Shown: in pieces, positions 34,431-43,861 of the stretch
How the letters are laid out: every line of letters begins with the position of its first letter
Position numbering within the stretch: position 1 is the first letter of the stretch
Assembly (NCBI GenBank): GCA_044228685.1
Contig: JBGAUL010000004.1
Location: 1 to 64,000, forward strand
Length of the DNA stretch: 64,000 nt
Reading direction: 5' to 3'
Origin: JBBATK01 sp044228685
Lineage (GTDB): Bacteria > Bacteroidota > Ignavibacteria > Kapaibacteriales > NICIL-2
Made by a program: the position numbers and the translations under genes
The notes under the pieces: generated by a model
Database searches by the model: none
Seen by the model: only the letters and a program-made list of their open reading frames with translations
What the model was told of the DNA's origin: nothing

Positions 34431-35684
34431 TTATTCGTAACGAAGCGCCTCCACAGGATCCATCGACGCGGCGCGCATTGCGGGTAGTAAACCAGCAAGA
34501 AGACCAACGCCAACAGACACGACAATTGAGATCAATAAAATTTGCGGAGGTACAAAGGGATTCAAGAATGGTGCTTTGTCTTGGAATGCGTAGGTAAGTA
34601 CTGCAGCGAGTATCATACAAATGATAATCGCCACCACTGCACCCACCAGGCACAGACTCGCAGCTTCGAGCAGGAATTGCAGAAGAATGGAAGATCGTTT
34701 TGCACCGATAGCTTTCCTGATTCCAATCTCTTTGGTTCGTTCGGTTACCGAGACAAACATCACGTTCATGATGCCGATCATACCAACGGCAAAACTCATG
34801 ATGGTGAGAAACATGCCCACGATCCAGATGATCACGCGAAGTTTTGCAACTTGGTCACGGAACATTTGCGTCTCGTTGATTGAGAAGTCGTCTTCTTGTT
34901 CCGGACGAAGGCCTCGTATAGACCGCATGGTTCCTATAGCTTCAGATCGTACATCCTCAAGCTTGTCAACTGAACCGGCTTTAATTGCAATGGAAATGCT
35001 TCGAACATTTGCCCCGTACAATGAGAAGAAAGCATTGAGAGGGATGAACACTTGGTTGTCGACAAAGTCGAGCAAGGCAGTGCCTCGCTTGGCGATGGTT
35101 CCAATGACTTTAAAATCTCGTCCGTTCATGCGCAGTACCCTACCGACAGCATTGCCATTGGGAAAGAAGACCTTCTGAATGCCATAGCCAATTACAACGA
35201 CGTTCTCGCGATAGCGATCTTCAGTCTCTGAGAAAAAGCGTCCTTCAGCAACATCTCCTGCCGGTGTCTGAGCGTATGATGCGCGAACTCCTGTAACAGT
35301 AAAGCCACTGGCTTTCATGTCGTCGCAGATTATGGTTCGTCCCCACAGACTTCCCATGGGCACGGCCAATTCGGCTGAACGCATACGCGAAATCAACTCT
35401 TCTGCTTGCTGAATGGAAATGTTCTTACGAGCTGCTGCCTGCCGCCAATTGTGTCCTCCGGCCCATTGCCATTTGTCGACATAGATCATGTCGTTACCGA
35501 GGATATTAATCGTCGAATCCCAAGCAGCGTCCAAACTATCGAGAGCCCATCCCATCAGCGTTACAACTGAGATTCCAATAACGATTCCCAGCATCGTCAA
35601 GACTGCGCGCATGGTATTCTGCCGCAGAGCGTCGAGAGCAATGCGGAAAGATTCAAGAGACTCGGCGAAGATTGACAGCTTCAT
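34431..35684 (-). CDS. MacB-like ABC transporter permease (first copy)
   Basis: A 417-residue homologue of the following permease with the same plan: N-terminal helix (about 25-45), periplasmic MacB core, three C-terminal helices from about 285. Motifs TERTKEIGIRKAIGAKRSS and LLPAMRAASMDPVEALRYE are present. The pair presumably forms a heterodimer on one ATPase. It lies 42 bases after the ATPase gene. Confidence 0.92.
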   Translation of the reverse strand: MKLSIFAESLESFRIALDALRQNTMRAVLTMLGIVIGISVVTLMGWALDSLDAAWDSTINILGNDMIYVDKWQWAGGHNWRQAAARKNISIQQAEELISRMRSAELAVPMGSLWGRTIICDDMKASGFTVTGVRASYAQTPAGDVAEGRFFSETEDRYRENVVVIGYGIQKVFFPNGNAVGRVLRMNGRDFKVIGTIAKRGTALLDFVDNQVFIPLNAFFSLYGANVRSISIAIKAGSVDKLEDVRSEAIGTMRSIRGLRPEQEDDFSINETQMFRDQVAKLRVIIWIVGMFLTIMSFAVGMIGIMNVMFVSVTERTKEIGIRKAIGAKRSSILLQFLLEAASLCLVGAVVAIIICMILAAVLTYAFQDKAPFLNPFVPPQILLISIVVSVGVGLLAGLLPAMRAASMDPVEALRYE

Positions 35685-35726
35685 TGTTTGTTGGATAGCA
35701 GTTGGATTGTGCGCTTGTCTTGATTG

Positions 35727-36509
35727 TTAAGAAAGCGGATGTTGACTTGCAGTATCGCTTGACAAAACGACCGGAGATGGATTGATAATATCACTCTCAA
35801 CATTTCCATCGCGAATGCGAATAATGCGTCGTGCGTAGCGCGCAACTTCGTCTTCGTGTGTAACGACGATAACGGTATTACCACGACGCCAGATCTCCTC
35901 AAACCAACGCATGATCTCAACGCTTGTTTTAGAGTCAAGATTTCCTGTAGGTTCGTCGGCTAGAATGATAGCAGGATTTGTGACCAAAGCGCGAGCAATA
36001 GCAACGCGCTGACGTTGTCCACCGGAGAGCTCGTTAGGTCTGTGGTTCATACGATCTCTCAAGCCAACACTGGTTAGTGCTTCTTCTGCGCGACGTCGAC
36101 GTTCCTCCGTTTTAACTCCCCCATATACCAATGGAAGCTCAACATTTTTCAAGGTTGTGGCGCGAGCCAGAAGATTGAAGGTCTGGAAGACGAATCCAAT
36201 TTTCTTGTTTCGAACTTCAGCTAACTCACTGTCGTCCATCGTACTTACATCTTGATCTTCCAACCAATACGAACCTTCGGTTGGTGAATCCAGACAACCA
36301 ATCATATTCATCAATGTCGACTTGCCGGAACCGGATGGTCCCATTATCGCGACATATTCATTCTTTCCTATCTCCAGACTAATGTCACGCAAGGCATGCA
36401 CGACTTCATCACCCATGTGATAGGTCTTTGAAATATGGTCAATGCGAATAATCGTTCGATTTGAATCGTTCGTCTTGCTCGCCACGCTAACGGTGCTTTG
36501 CTCACTCAT
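35727..36509 (-). CDS. MacB/LolD-type ABC transporter ATP-binding protein
   Basis: A 260-residue ABC ATPase. Walker A GPSGSGKST is near residue 56, the Q loop KIGFVFQTFNLL near 105, the signature LSGGQRQRVAIARAL near 160 and Walker B IILADEPTGNLD near 180, then the H-loop VTHED. ADEPTGNLDSKT is typical of the MacB/LolD/FtsE class. It has an extra N-terminal extension (about 20 residues) and a tail of about 25. It drives the two permeases encoded downstream. Confidence 0.95.
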   Translation of the reverse strand: MSEQSTVSVASKTNDSNRTIIRIDHISKTYHMGDEVVHALRDISLEIGKNEYVAIMGPSGSGKSTLMNMIGCLDSPTEGSYWLEDQDVSTMDDSELAEVRNKKIGFVFQTFNLLARATTLKNVELPLVYGGVKTEERRRRAEEALTSVGLRDRMNHRPNELSGGQRQRVAIARALVTNPAIILADEPTGNLDSKTSVEIMRWFEEIWRRGNTVIVVTHEDEVARYARRIIRIRDGNVESDIINPSPVVLSSDTASQHPLS

Positions 36510-36524
36510 ATTCTCGGGTTCAGA

Positions 36525-37802
36525 TTAGTTGTGCGAGTGCTTCTTTGACGCGGAATCGACTTGAATGACCATGTCGTCTTGTAGAACTTTCGACACCGTG
36601 TTGTACGATCCTGTAACGATTGTCTGACCTTCTTTCAAACCGCTCTTGACCTCGATGTATCCTTTATCGCTAATACCTGTTTCAACTCTTGCTGATTTCG
36701 CTTTGCGGTTATCAACGGTAAAGACGACTTGTGGTGGACGATTGTCTTTGACTTTTGGTTGAGACACTTTCTCGGTTTGAATCGCACCATCTTTCTTTTC
36801 TTCATCGTCCCATTTCTTTGAATCATCGTTACGGATAGTGACAGCTTGAAGAGGAACAGCCAGCACGTTTTGATGTGTTTCTGTTTCAATCTCAACATTG
36901 CAGCTCATACCCGGACGTAAGGTTTCTTCGCGGTCAATCAAACGAATCTTTACTTCGAAATCAATCACCTCGTCTTGTGTTCCAATGCCCTTTTGCTTTG
37001 GTGAGTGAGAAATCTCATAGACAAAACCATTAAAGATTTTGTCCGGATAGGCATCAATCTTTACGCGAGCAGTATCACCAAGCTTCACTTTTACCACATC
37101 ATTTTCATCAACATCGACGATGGCATTCATCACGTGCAGATCAGAGATACGCATCATTTCGGTTCCTTGCATTTGCGCGGTCCCTACAACCTTTTCTCCG
37201 CTTTCGACGGACAACTTGGTTAGCGTTCCTTCCATCGGTGAGTAAATCGAGGTACGGGAGAGCGACACTTCTACTTGTTTCAACGCTGCTTGATTGCGCA
37301 CTTTATCGCTAAGGGCGGTTTGATATTGTCCGCTGGCACGATCAAAGTTTGCCTTCGCCGTTTCCAAATCTTGCTTGGACGCATACTCTTTAGCGTAAAG
37401 CGAACTGACTCGTTTCAATTCAGACTCAGAGCGATCCATCTCGACTTTCGCGATTTCGATTGCGACTTGTGATGCTTTAAGAGAAGCACGATCAAGCTGA
37501 GTCTCAACGAGATCTGGTTTAATGCGGGCTAGCAACTGATTCTTGCGAATCAAATCGCCCTCTTTGGCACCCAGAAAGATGATTTCACCGCTGGCTTCGG
37601 ATGAAATTTTCACTTCAGTTTCTGGTTGAATCTTTCCAATGGCAGACACTGACTGTGTGATCGTTCTGCGTTCAACCTTTTCAACTTGAACCTTAGTGCT
37701 CGTGTCTCGGCCTTTCATATACAGCACGCCACCTGCAACGCCTAAGCACACAAGGATAATTATAATGATCCACCAAATTCGGGCACGTGATTTCTTCGCC
37801 AT
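36525..37802 (-). CDS. MacA-type periplasmic adaptor (membrane fusion protein)
   Basis: A 425-residue protein with an N-terminal membrane anchor (WWIIIIILVCLGVAGGVLYM), a biotinyl/lipoyl-like hairpin (IGKIQPETEVKISSEASGEI), a long coiled coil (about 95-180) and a beta barrel with a membrane-proximal domain. It bridges the MacB-like complex to the TolC-like channel. An acidic/lysine-rich insertion (KKWDDEEKKDG, about 305-330) interrupts the region before the membrane-proximal domain. It lies 15 bases before the ATPase gene. Confidence 0.92.
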   Translation of the reverse strand: MAKKSRARIWWIIIIILVCLGVAGGVLYMKGRDTSTKVQVEKVERRTITQSVSAIGKIQPETEVKISSEASGEIIFLGAKEGDLIRKNQLLARIKPDLVETQLDRASLKASQVAIEIAKVEMDRSESELKRVSSLYAKEYASKQDLETAKANFDRASGQYQTALSDKVRNQAALKQVEVSLSRTSIYSPMEGTLTKLSVESGEKVVGTAQMQGTEMMRISDLHVMNAIVDVDENDVVKVKLGDTARVKIDAYPDKIFNGFVYEISHSPKQKGIGTQDEVIDFEVKIRLIDREETLRPGMSCNVEIETETHQNVLAVPLQAVTIRNDDSKKWDDEEKKDGAIQTEKVSQPKVKDNRPPQVVFTVDNRKAKSARVETGISDKGYIEVKSGLKEGQTIVTGSYNTVSKVLQDDMVIQVDSASKKHSHN

Positions 37803-37879
37803 AATAATGTTTCTGTTATTGTTCTTTTCGAGTTTGTTAGTCCTTAGCAGCGCTAGTGGAATCTTCGTCCACTCATCGC

Positions 37880-39226
37880 CTATCGATCACTCAATGTTCC
37901 CATAGCAGCTCTCAATTGTGCTTGCGCGTCGTAGTAGGCGTAGACAGCGTTTACACGATTGATCTTTGCGTTTACCAATAAGTTGTTTGCGGTTTGATAT
38001 TCGAGCACGGTCGCAGCACCAACAGCCAGACGTTCCTTCATCGCTTCGAAGTTCTGCGAGCTGGAGCGAACGACGCGATTCGATATCTCCAGTTGTCGCT
38101 CAGCAGCCTGAAGATTGAGGAAGGCGCTTTGAACTTCTGCTCTCACTTTTTGTTCGGCAATTGCGCGATCGTACTCGCGTTGTTCGACAGCGATTGAAGC
38201 CTGCTGAACTGATGTGGAAGTGTTAAAGTTGTCGAAGATGGGAATGCTGAGATTCATGCCGACATAATAGCGACCGTTGTCTGAGAAATTATCGAACTCA
38301 GAATTCGACCACGACCATCCGCCTGAGGCATTGAGATTTGGGAAGAATGATCCTTTCGCTGCAGACAATGAAGAACGAGCTGCTTCGAGATGTTGGTTGC
38401 TCGCTTGAAAATCTGTTCGACCTTTCAATGCATCTGAAACTGCAGCGTTATAGGATCCAACTTCTTTGCGAAAGCTACTCACCGTTGTGTCTTCAACCGA
38501 GGGAATGAATGAACTTTCTAAGAACTCCGCTCGCATATCCGGTGGCATTGCTAGGGATGACAGTAGCTGAGATTTGGCTTGACTCTCAGCATTTTCAGCA
38601 CTAACCAGATCAATCTCCTTCGATCCAAGATCTGCTTCTTGATTGTACACGCTGGCAATCGGAACGCGACCCGCATCGTATTGTGCTTTCATGCGTTCTA
38701 GCTCTTTCTTGCCGAGTTCCAAATTCTCACGTCTGATTTTAGTGACCTGCATTGCTTTCAACACAGCTAAGTACTGAGAGCGAATCGAATAGGATACAGT
38801 TTGACGAGTTCTGCGCAGGTTCAATTCAGCAGCGTCCAATTCCCGCATTGCCTTTTGATAGTTGCTCTCACGGGCAAAGCCATTGAAAATGTTGTACGAC
38901 GCATAGGCGCTCATCGAATAAGAATTTGGAGGAGCTGCTGCGATGGGAATAACCTGACCATTAATCGTGATTGTTTTACCACCGTCAGCGTTGAGTTGTC
39001 GGCTATAGCCCATGTTGGCTCCAACAGAGGGCAAGAAAGTACCAAAGGACTGTGTCACTTGAGCACTTTGACTTTGGTAGGTATTAAGTGCACTTTTAAT
39101 CTCATAGCTTTTCTCGGATGCTATGCGAAGACAATCATCAAGACTAAATGTGCGTGGCTCGCCGGTCGTCTGGGCAAAAACCGAGTACGGAAGGCAAAGA
39201 AGACTACAAAACAGGAGAATTCTCAT
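37880..39226 (-). CDS. TolC-family outer membrane channel
   Basis: A 448-residue protein with a signal peptide (MRILLFCSLLCLPYSVFAQ), which sets the start at 39226 although the frame opens at 39379. Two OEP repeats follow: the first begins FSLDDCLRIASEKSYEIKSALN, the second with the long coiled coil ending QTANNLLVNAKINRVNAVYAYYDAQAQL-like sequence near residue 420. It exports the substrate of the MacAB-like pump across the outer membrane. It is the first gene of the minus-strand operon and is divergent from hprK. Confidence 0.93.
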   Translation of the reverse strand: MRILLFCSLLCLPYSVFAQTTGEPRTFSLDDCLRIASEKSYEIKSALNTYQSQSAQVTQSFGTFLPSVGANMGYSRQLNADGGKTITINGQVIPIAAAPPNSYSMSAYASYNIFNGFARESNYQKAMRELDAAELNLRRTRQTVSYSIRSQYLAVLKAMQVTKIRRENLELGKKELERMKAQYDAGRVPIASVYNQEADLGSKEIDLVSAENAESQAKSQLLSSLAMPPDMRAEFLESSFIPSVEDTTVSSFRKEVGSYNAAVSDALKGRTDFQASNQHLEAARSSLSAAKGSFFPNLNASGGWSWSNSEFDNFSDNGRYYVGMNLSIPIFDNFNTSTSVQQASIAVEQREYDRAIAEQKVRAEVQSAFLNLQAAERQLEISNRVVRSSSQNFEAMKERLAVGAATVLEYQTANNLLVNAKINRVNAVYAYYDAQAQLRAAMGTLSDR

Positions 39227-39402
39227 AGGATGAAGGATTCTAACATGCCGGAAGTTGGGAAAAGACAAATATCCGTAAACGGGTCGGGGCATACAACGTG
39301 AGTGTCTAACAATTGTTGCAAGCCAAAGACAATCAACTCGTTTTTCCTCTCCAGTAGGCGTATAGGCAGTATTTTGCAAGAACAGTTCGAAAGGATGCCG
39401 CC

Positions 39403-40419
39403 ATGACTGAAGACAATATCCAAATCGTTACCAAAGAGAGCATTTCGGTGCGCCATTTAATGGAGTCACCGTTGCAACTCGTTGCTCTTTCGGGCGAGGT
39501 TGGACTCAATAATCTCATTCGCGACGGAAATATCCATCGTCCGCAACTTGCCTTGACGGGCTTCACTGCCCTCTTCACCAGTCATCGTGTGCAGCTACTG
39601 GGAAATACAGAAACGCATTATCTCAGCATGCTCGATGAAGACAGTCGGGTGCAAGCTTTTGTCAACATCGCCGATCGTCGTGTTCCCTGTATCATCCTCA
39701 CCAACAACAACGAGATTGAACCGCGATTGCTCAAGATTGCAGTCGATCACAACATCGCAGTTCTACGTACTCACTTCGAAACAACGAATGCCATACACTT
39801 GATCTCTGAATTCCTTGATGATCAATTCGCACAACAAGGTGTAGTGCATGGATCATTTGTTGACGTGTATGGTGTTGGTGTGCTCTTCGTTGGACGCAGC
39901 GGAATTGGAAAGAGTGAGATCGCTCTGGACTTGGTAGAACGTGGACACCGCTTGGTAGCCGACGACGTTGTGATGCTGACCAAGAAGCGTGACGCAGTGC
40001 TTATGGGTACAGGAACCAATCTCGTCAAGCACTTCATGGAAATTCGCGGCTTGGGTATTATCGACATCCGTCAGATGTTTGGTATCCGTGCGATCCGCTT
40101 CCAAAAGCGTTTGGAGATTGTGGTGGAACTCGAAGACTGGGATCCAAAGAAAGAATACGAACGCACCGGCCTCGATGAGGTCCCGAGCGAAATCATGGGC
40201 GTCCCGATCTACACCATCAAGCTACCAATCTTCCCTGGAAAGAACATCACCGTTATTTCAGAAGTAATTGCACTCAATTATTTGCTGAAGACCTACGGCT
40301 ACAACGCCGCGAAGGAGTTTTCAGAGCAGTTGCGCATTGAAATTGAGCGCAGAACGCAAAGTGGAGACATTGCGGCTGATCGGCGATTGGTCTCGTATTT
40401 CCAAGGCGACGATGAATAA
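39403..40419 (+). CDS. hprK: HPr kinase/phosphorylase
   Basis: It phosphorylates and dephosphorylates HPr or an HPr-like protein on serine. Length 338. An N-terminal MurF-like domain (about 1-135) precedes the catalytic domain with His in VHGSFVDVYG, P-loop GRSGIGKSE near residue 163, VADDVV, and the signature MEIRGLGIIDIRQMFG. No ptsH or other PTS gene lies in the window. HprK homologues outside Firmicutes often act in regulatory circuits without sugar transport, so the target here is uncertain. Confidence 0.93.
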   Translation: MTEDNIQIVTKESISVRHLMESPLQLVALSGEVGLNNLIRDGNIHRPQLALTGFTALFTSHRVQLLGNTETHYLSMLDEDSRVQAFVNIADRRVPCIILTNNNEIEPRLLKIAVDHNIAVLRTHFETTNAIHLISEFLDDQFAQQGVVHGSFVDVYGVGVLFVGRSGIGKSEIALDLVERGHRLVADDVVMLTKKRDAVLMGTGTNLVKHFMEIRGLGIIDIRQMFGIRAIRFQKRLEIVVELEDWDPKKEYERTGLDEVPSEIMGVPIYTIKLPIFPGKNITVISEVIALNYLLKTYGYNAAKEFSEQLRIEIERRTQSGDIAADRRLVSYFQGDDE

Positions 40420-40536
40420 TCAAACACACTAATTTTGATGATGTACGTCTTGGTATTTCATACGCCAAGGCTTTCTCTAGGCTTTTTTTTGTTTTCTCAG
40501 TGCGTCAATCTTAGGGCACATCGAAACTCACACTTT

Positions 40537-42660
40537 ATGAGCGTATTTCAGCGAATATTCGGTCTGGCTCTTCTCACTGTGTTAACAGTTACAATGGGAG
40601 GTTGTCGCTTTTGGGACAACTCCATGACCTTCTTCAACACCTATTACAACCAGAAGAAGCTCATGCAAGAGACCGAGGATGAGTTCGGTTATAACGACTA
40701 TATCAAGCCTCCGAAGCCTCGTGTGATTGCACCACAGGAAAGCGACATTGTACTTGACAAAAATTCCGGTGAGCTACCGAAGTATGTTCAAGACATGATC
40801 ATCAAGCCGGTCAAGCTTCAGCCTGTTCAAATCAAGGTTGATTCGATCATCATCAAGGGTTCTAAAATCTTGGCGACTCACCCAAAGAGTTCGTTTGTTG
40901 ACGGAACAATGTTCTTGATGGCAAAGGCCTTCTTTTACAGAAGCGAGTGGTTGCCTTCCAATATCAAGTGCCTTGAGATTGCAGAACAATTCCCGAATTC
41001 TTCCTATTCTCCTGATGCCCACTTGTTATCGTCGAAGAATTATCTCATTCAACGAAACATGCCGAAGGCAAAGACGATGCTTTCACGAACAATCGACGTT
41101 GCTTGGCAGCAAGAACGCTATGATGTTCTCTCGGAAGCATTTGAATTGTTGGCTGAAGTAGCGATTGAGGAAGAAGACTTTGATGCAGCTGAGCGTCCTT
41201 ATCGTCAGGCCATAAGCCAAAGCGACGACGACGGCTTAAAAGCAAAGTGGCAGACAGACCTCGGTTTGGTCCTGTATCGTCTGCGCAATTTTGCCAAAGC
41301 TGAAAAAGAACTTGGAAAGGTAAGCGATTACGCACCAAGCGTACTCAATGAATTCGAGGCGAAGTATTATCGCACTCTCTCACTCATTGAGCTCAAACGT
41401 TTCGATGAAGCAAGTGAGATCATTGCCAAGCTTGAGAAGAATAGAAACTTCGATGAATATGCCAAGCTCGGATATCTGAATGCCGCAAAGCTGAATTATC
41501 TGAGACTCAAGAACGATCAAGATTCTTTAGCAACTGTAGAGCGCAGTCTCGATTCTTCCAGCTCCGGCAGCATTCCAATCCTTGTTGCAAACTTCGAGCG
41601 AGGTCTCGAATATTTCCGCAAGAAAGATTACGACAATGCCCGTCGCTACTTCGCAAAAGCAAAAGTTGTGCGCTCGCCTGTGTTTGACGGCGCAAACAAT
41701 CTCTACAATCTTCTGAACGTTCGCGAACAGAAGCTAGTGGAATCTGAGCACCTCTACGCGGCAATCAACAACGCTGATAGTTCGAAGAACAAGGACAGCA
41801 TTCGCAGTGCTTATGCTAAGACTATTTTCGATGTTGCTCGCACACATGAGCAGTTGGGAAATAAGGACAGTGCGGAACACTATTTTGAAGTTGCAGCGAA
41901 CAATGCCCCGGATAGCGACACGTTGAAGGCACAGTATCTGTTCTCATCTGCGAGAATGGTAAAAGCTCGCAACAACAACGCATCCGACTCACTACTTGAG
42001 ATCGTCTTCAACCGCTACAGATCCACTGCCTACGGAGATTTCGCTCGCAAAGAACTCGGCTTTACTGATTATGCTGTGTTGGATTCTGTTGAAGAAGTAT
42101 ATCGCAGCGCATCGCGTTTCCGAGCCGTGAACGACTTCCCAATGGCATTGAAACAGTATGGTCGTGTGTCGGAGGAGTATCGCAATTCCAAGTTCGCTCC
42201 TGCCTCTCTCTACGCTATGGGATGGATTTGGGAACAGAAGCTGCGCAACAATGATTCTGCATTGTACTACTATGCTCAGCTCATGAAGAGATATCCCTTC
42301 TCGGAATACTCCGATGATATACATTACGCAGTGGCATATAGCAATGCTAAGAACGGGATTGGAGATACTAATAACTTACCCTGGGGATCGCGGCAAAAAC
42401 CGAACGAGCTACAGAAAAACGGAAACTCAACCGCTCCGAGTACAGCGCCCTCGACAAACCCGGCTAATGGCCAAAGCAGCGATCCGACGAAGAACTTTTC
42501 CATACCTCCGTCGTCTCGACCAACAATACCTGACGTGAATCTCAACCCAACGTTGATTAATAGCCCAACGCCGCCCACAGATTCATCGCAAAAGCCTCCG
42601 ATTCAGCCTGAGTCGAAGACTAATACACCCTCTGATTCTACGCAGAAAAAGCCGAAATAG
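40537..42660 (+). CDS. TPR lipoprotein, PorW/SprE-like
   Basis: A 707-residue protein. MSVFQRIFGLALLTVLTVTMGGC is a lipoprotein signal with the lipobox before Cys23, which sets the start at 40537; the frame opens at 40435. After it, SMTFFNTYYNQKKLMQETEDEF resembles the beginning of PorW/SprE, a T9SS accessory lipoprotein. Many degenerate tetratricopeptide repeats follow (about 110-600). The last 85 residues are Pro/Ser/Thr-rich and probably disordered. The T9SS link is inference from layout only. Confidence 0.78.
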   Translation: MSVFQRIFGLALLTVLTVTMGGCRFWDNSMTFFNTYYNQKKLMQETEDEFGYNDYIKPPKPRVIAPQESDIVLDKNSGELPKYVQDMIIKPVKLQPVQIKVDSIIIKGSKILATHPKSSFVDGTMFLMAKAFFYRSEWLPSNIKCLEIAEQFPNSSYSPDAHLLSSKNYLIQRNMPKAKTMLSRTIDVAWQQERYDVLSEAFELLAEVAIEEEDFDAAERPYRQAISQSDDDGLKAKWQTDLGLVLYRLRNFAKAEKELGKVSDYAPSVLNEFEAKYYRTLSLIELKRFDEASEIIAKLEKNRNFDEYAKLGYLNAAKLNYLRLKNDQDSLATVERSLDSSSSGSIPILVANFERGLEYFRKKDYDNARRYFAKAKVVRSPVFDGANNLYNLLNVREQKLVESEHLYAAINNADSSKNKDSIRSAYAKTIFDVARTHEQLGNKDSAEHYFEVAANNAPDSDTLKAQYLFSSARMVKARNNNASDSLLEIVFNRYRSTAYGDFARKELGFTDYAVLDSVEEVYRSASRFRAVNDFPMALKQYGRVSEEYRNSKFAPASLYAMGWIWEQKLRNNDSALYYYAQLMKRYPFSEYSDDIHYAVAYSNAKNGIGDTNNLPWGSRQKPNELQKNGNSTAPSTAPSTNPANGQSSDPTKNFSIPPSSRPTIPDVNLNPTLINSPTPPTDSSQKPPIQPESKTNTPSDSTQKKPK

Positions 42661-42724
42661 TGTTCGATGCATAACAGTTGTCCACCATCTCAATCTTTGG
42701 CATGGTGCTTGACAATTGTTTTAT

Positions 42725-43834
42725 ATGCAACAATCAGCCGCCATAAGCACACGAAAAAGCAGAAAGCCGCCACGTCCGCTCGACGAAGTCGCTCAACTTC
42801 GCAAGCAGATAGCGTGGTATAAGTCTTTCTTTGACTACGCAGCAGATGCTGTGTTCTTCGTTCAATCCAAATCTTGGACTGTGCTCGATGCAAATGAACG
42901 TGCTTCCCACTTGCTGCATATGCCGCATGTTGATTTGGTTGGTGCTCGTTTTCCGCAATTCAAGCAAGTCTTTACCCTACTGCAACAATCGAGTGCACCT
43001 CATGCCCTTTCGGAGGTGTCGTTTGCTCTTGACGATGGATCAACAATTCATGTCGAATTGAGTGCACGTTTTGTGGATCGCGATGGACAGCGATTGATCT
43101 TGGCGATTGCGCGTGACGTAAGCGACAAACGCGCGTTGGCTGAAACGCTCATGCAGGCCGACAAGATGATGTTGCTTGGTCAACTTTCAGCATCGGTTGC
43201 GCACGAGATTCGCAATCCCCTTGCAGCGGTCAATCTCAATCTGCAAATGCTTCAGCGACGTCATGAGGACGACGAGAAGTCGCAGCATCACATCAACACT
43301 GCCATGCGTGGTGTTGAGCGCATCATGAACATTGTGTCAACGACACTTGATTTTGCGAAACCTCAGGCTCCGCGAATTGAGGAGATTGATATCAACGAAG
43401 TCTTGAGAGATTCGATCGAACTCATTTCCGACATTCTATTCCGCAAAATCATCGAAGTCAATTTGGATCTCGAGCAGAGTCTGCCGAGCATTCGCGCTGA
43501 CATGAATCAGATGCAACAGGTCTTTATCAATCTGTTGACCAATGCGTGCGATTCGATTTATGCTAAGGGAGAAATCTCGATACAGACCTCAAGTGAGAAG
43601 TCACCGGATGGTAGGATGTGGACGGTTATTCACGTCGCAGACAATGGCTGCGGTATCGTTGCAGAAGACTTAGCTCGAATTTTCGAACCATTCTTTACGC
43701 GCAAGGCTGAAGGCACGGGACTTGGTCTGGCAATCACCCATCGCATCGTCCAGCACCACGGTGGTAGCATCGAAGTTAAGAGTGCCCGAGGCAAAGGATC
43801 CGTCTTTACTATTCGTCTCCCTGCGCCGCGCTAA
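42725..43834 (+). CDS. PAS-domain sensor histidine kinase
   Basis: A 369-residue soluble kinase: a PAS domain (about 35-140, AADAVFFVQSKSWTVLDANERAS), then a HisKA domain with the phospho-acceptor in SVAHEIRNPLAAV near residue 159, and an ATPase domain with N box NLLTNACDSI, G1 DNGCGI, F box FEPFFT and G2 GTGLGLAI. No membrane helix is present, so the signal is cytoplasmic. It has no adjacent response regulator. The frame opens at a TTG at 42716, and I prefer the ATG at 42725. Confidence 0.92.
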   Translation: MQQSAAISTRKSRKPPRPLDEVAQLRKQIAWYKSFFDYAADAVFFVQSKSWTVLDANERASHLLHMPHVDLVGARFPQFKQVFTLLQQSSAPHALSEVSFALDDGSTIHVELSARFVDRDGQRLILAIARDVSDKRALAETLMQADKMMLLGQLSASVAHEIRNPLAAVNLNLQMLQRRHEDDEKSQHHINTAMRGVERIMNIVSTTLDFAKPQAPRIEEIDINEVLRDSIELISDILFRKIIEVNLDLEQSLPSIRADMNQMQQVFINLLTNACDSIYAKGEISIQTSSEKSPDGRMWTVIHVADNGCGIVAEDLARIFEPFFTRKAEGTGLGLAITHRIVQHHGGSIEVKSARGKGSVFTIRLPAPR

Positions 43835-43861
43835 AAAGCATCCCTACGAGTAAAACAACAA

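Noticed and set aside
34429..34653. N-terminal extension of the second MacB permease
   Set aside because: It overlaps the upstream permease gene completely; the ATG at 34428, two bases after that gene's stop, gives the normal family N-terminus.
40441..40500. Possible terminator before the TPR lipoprotein (CTTGG/CCAAG with a later T run)
   Set aside because: The stem is short and bulged and the T run is 16 bases away from it; too weak to call.
42709..42714. TTGACA as a -35 box for the histidine kinase gene
   Set aside because: No -10 box at 16-18 bases, and the position would put the start site inside the gene.
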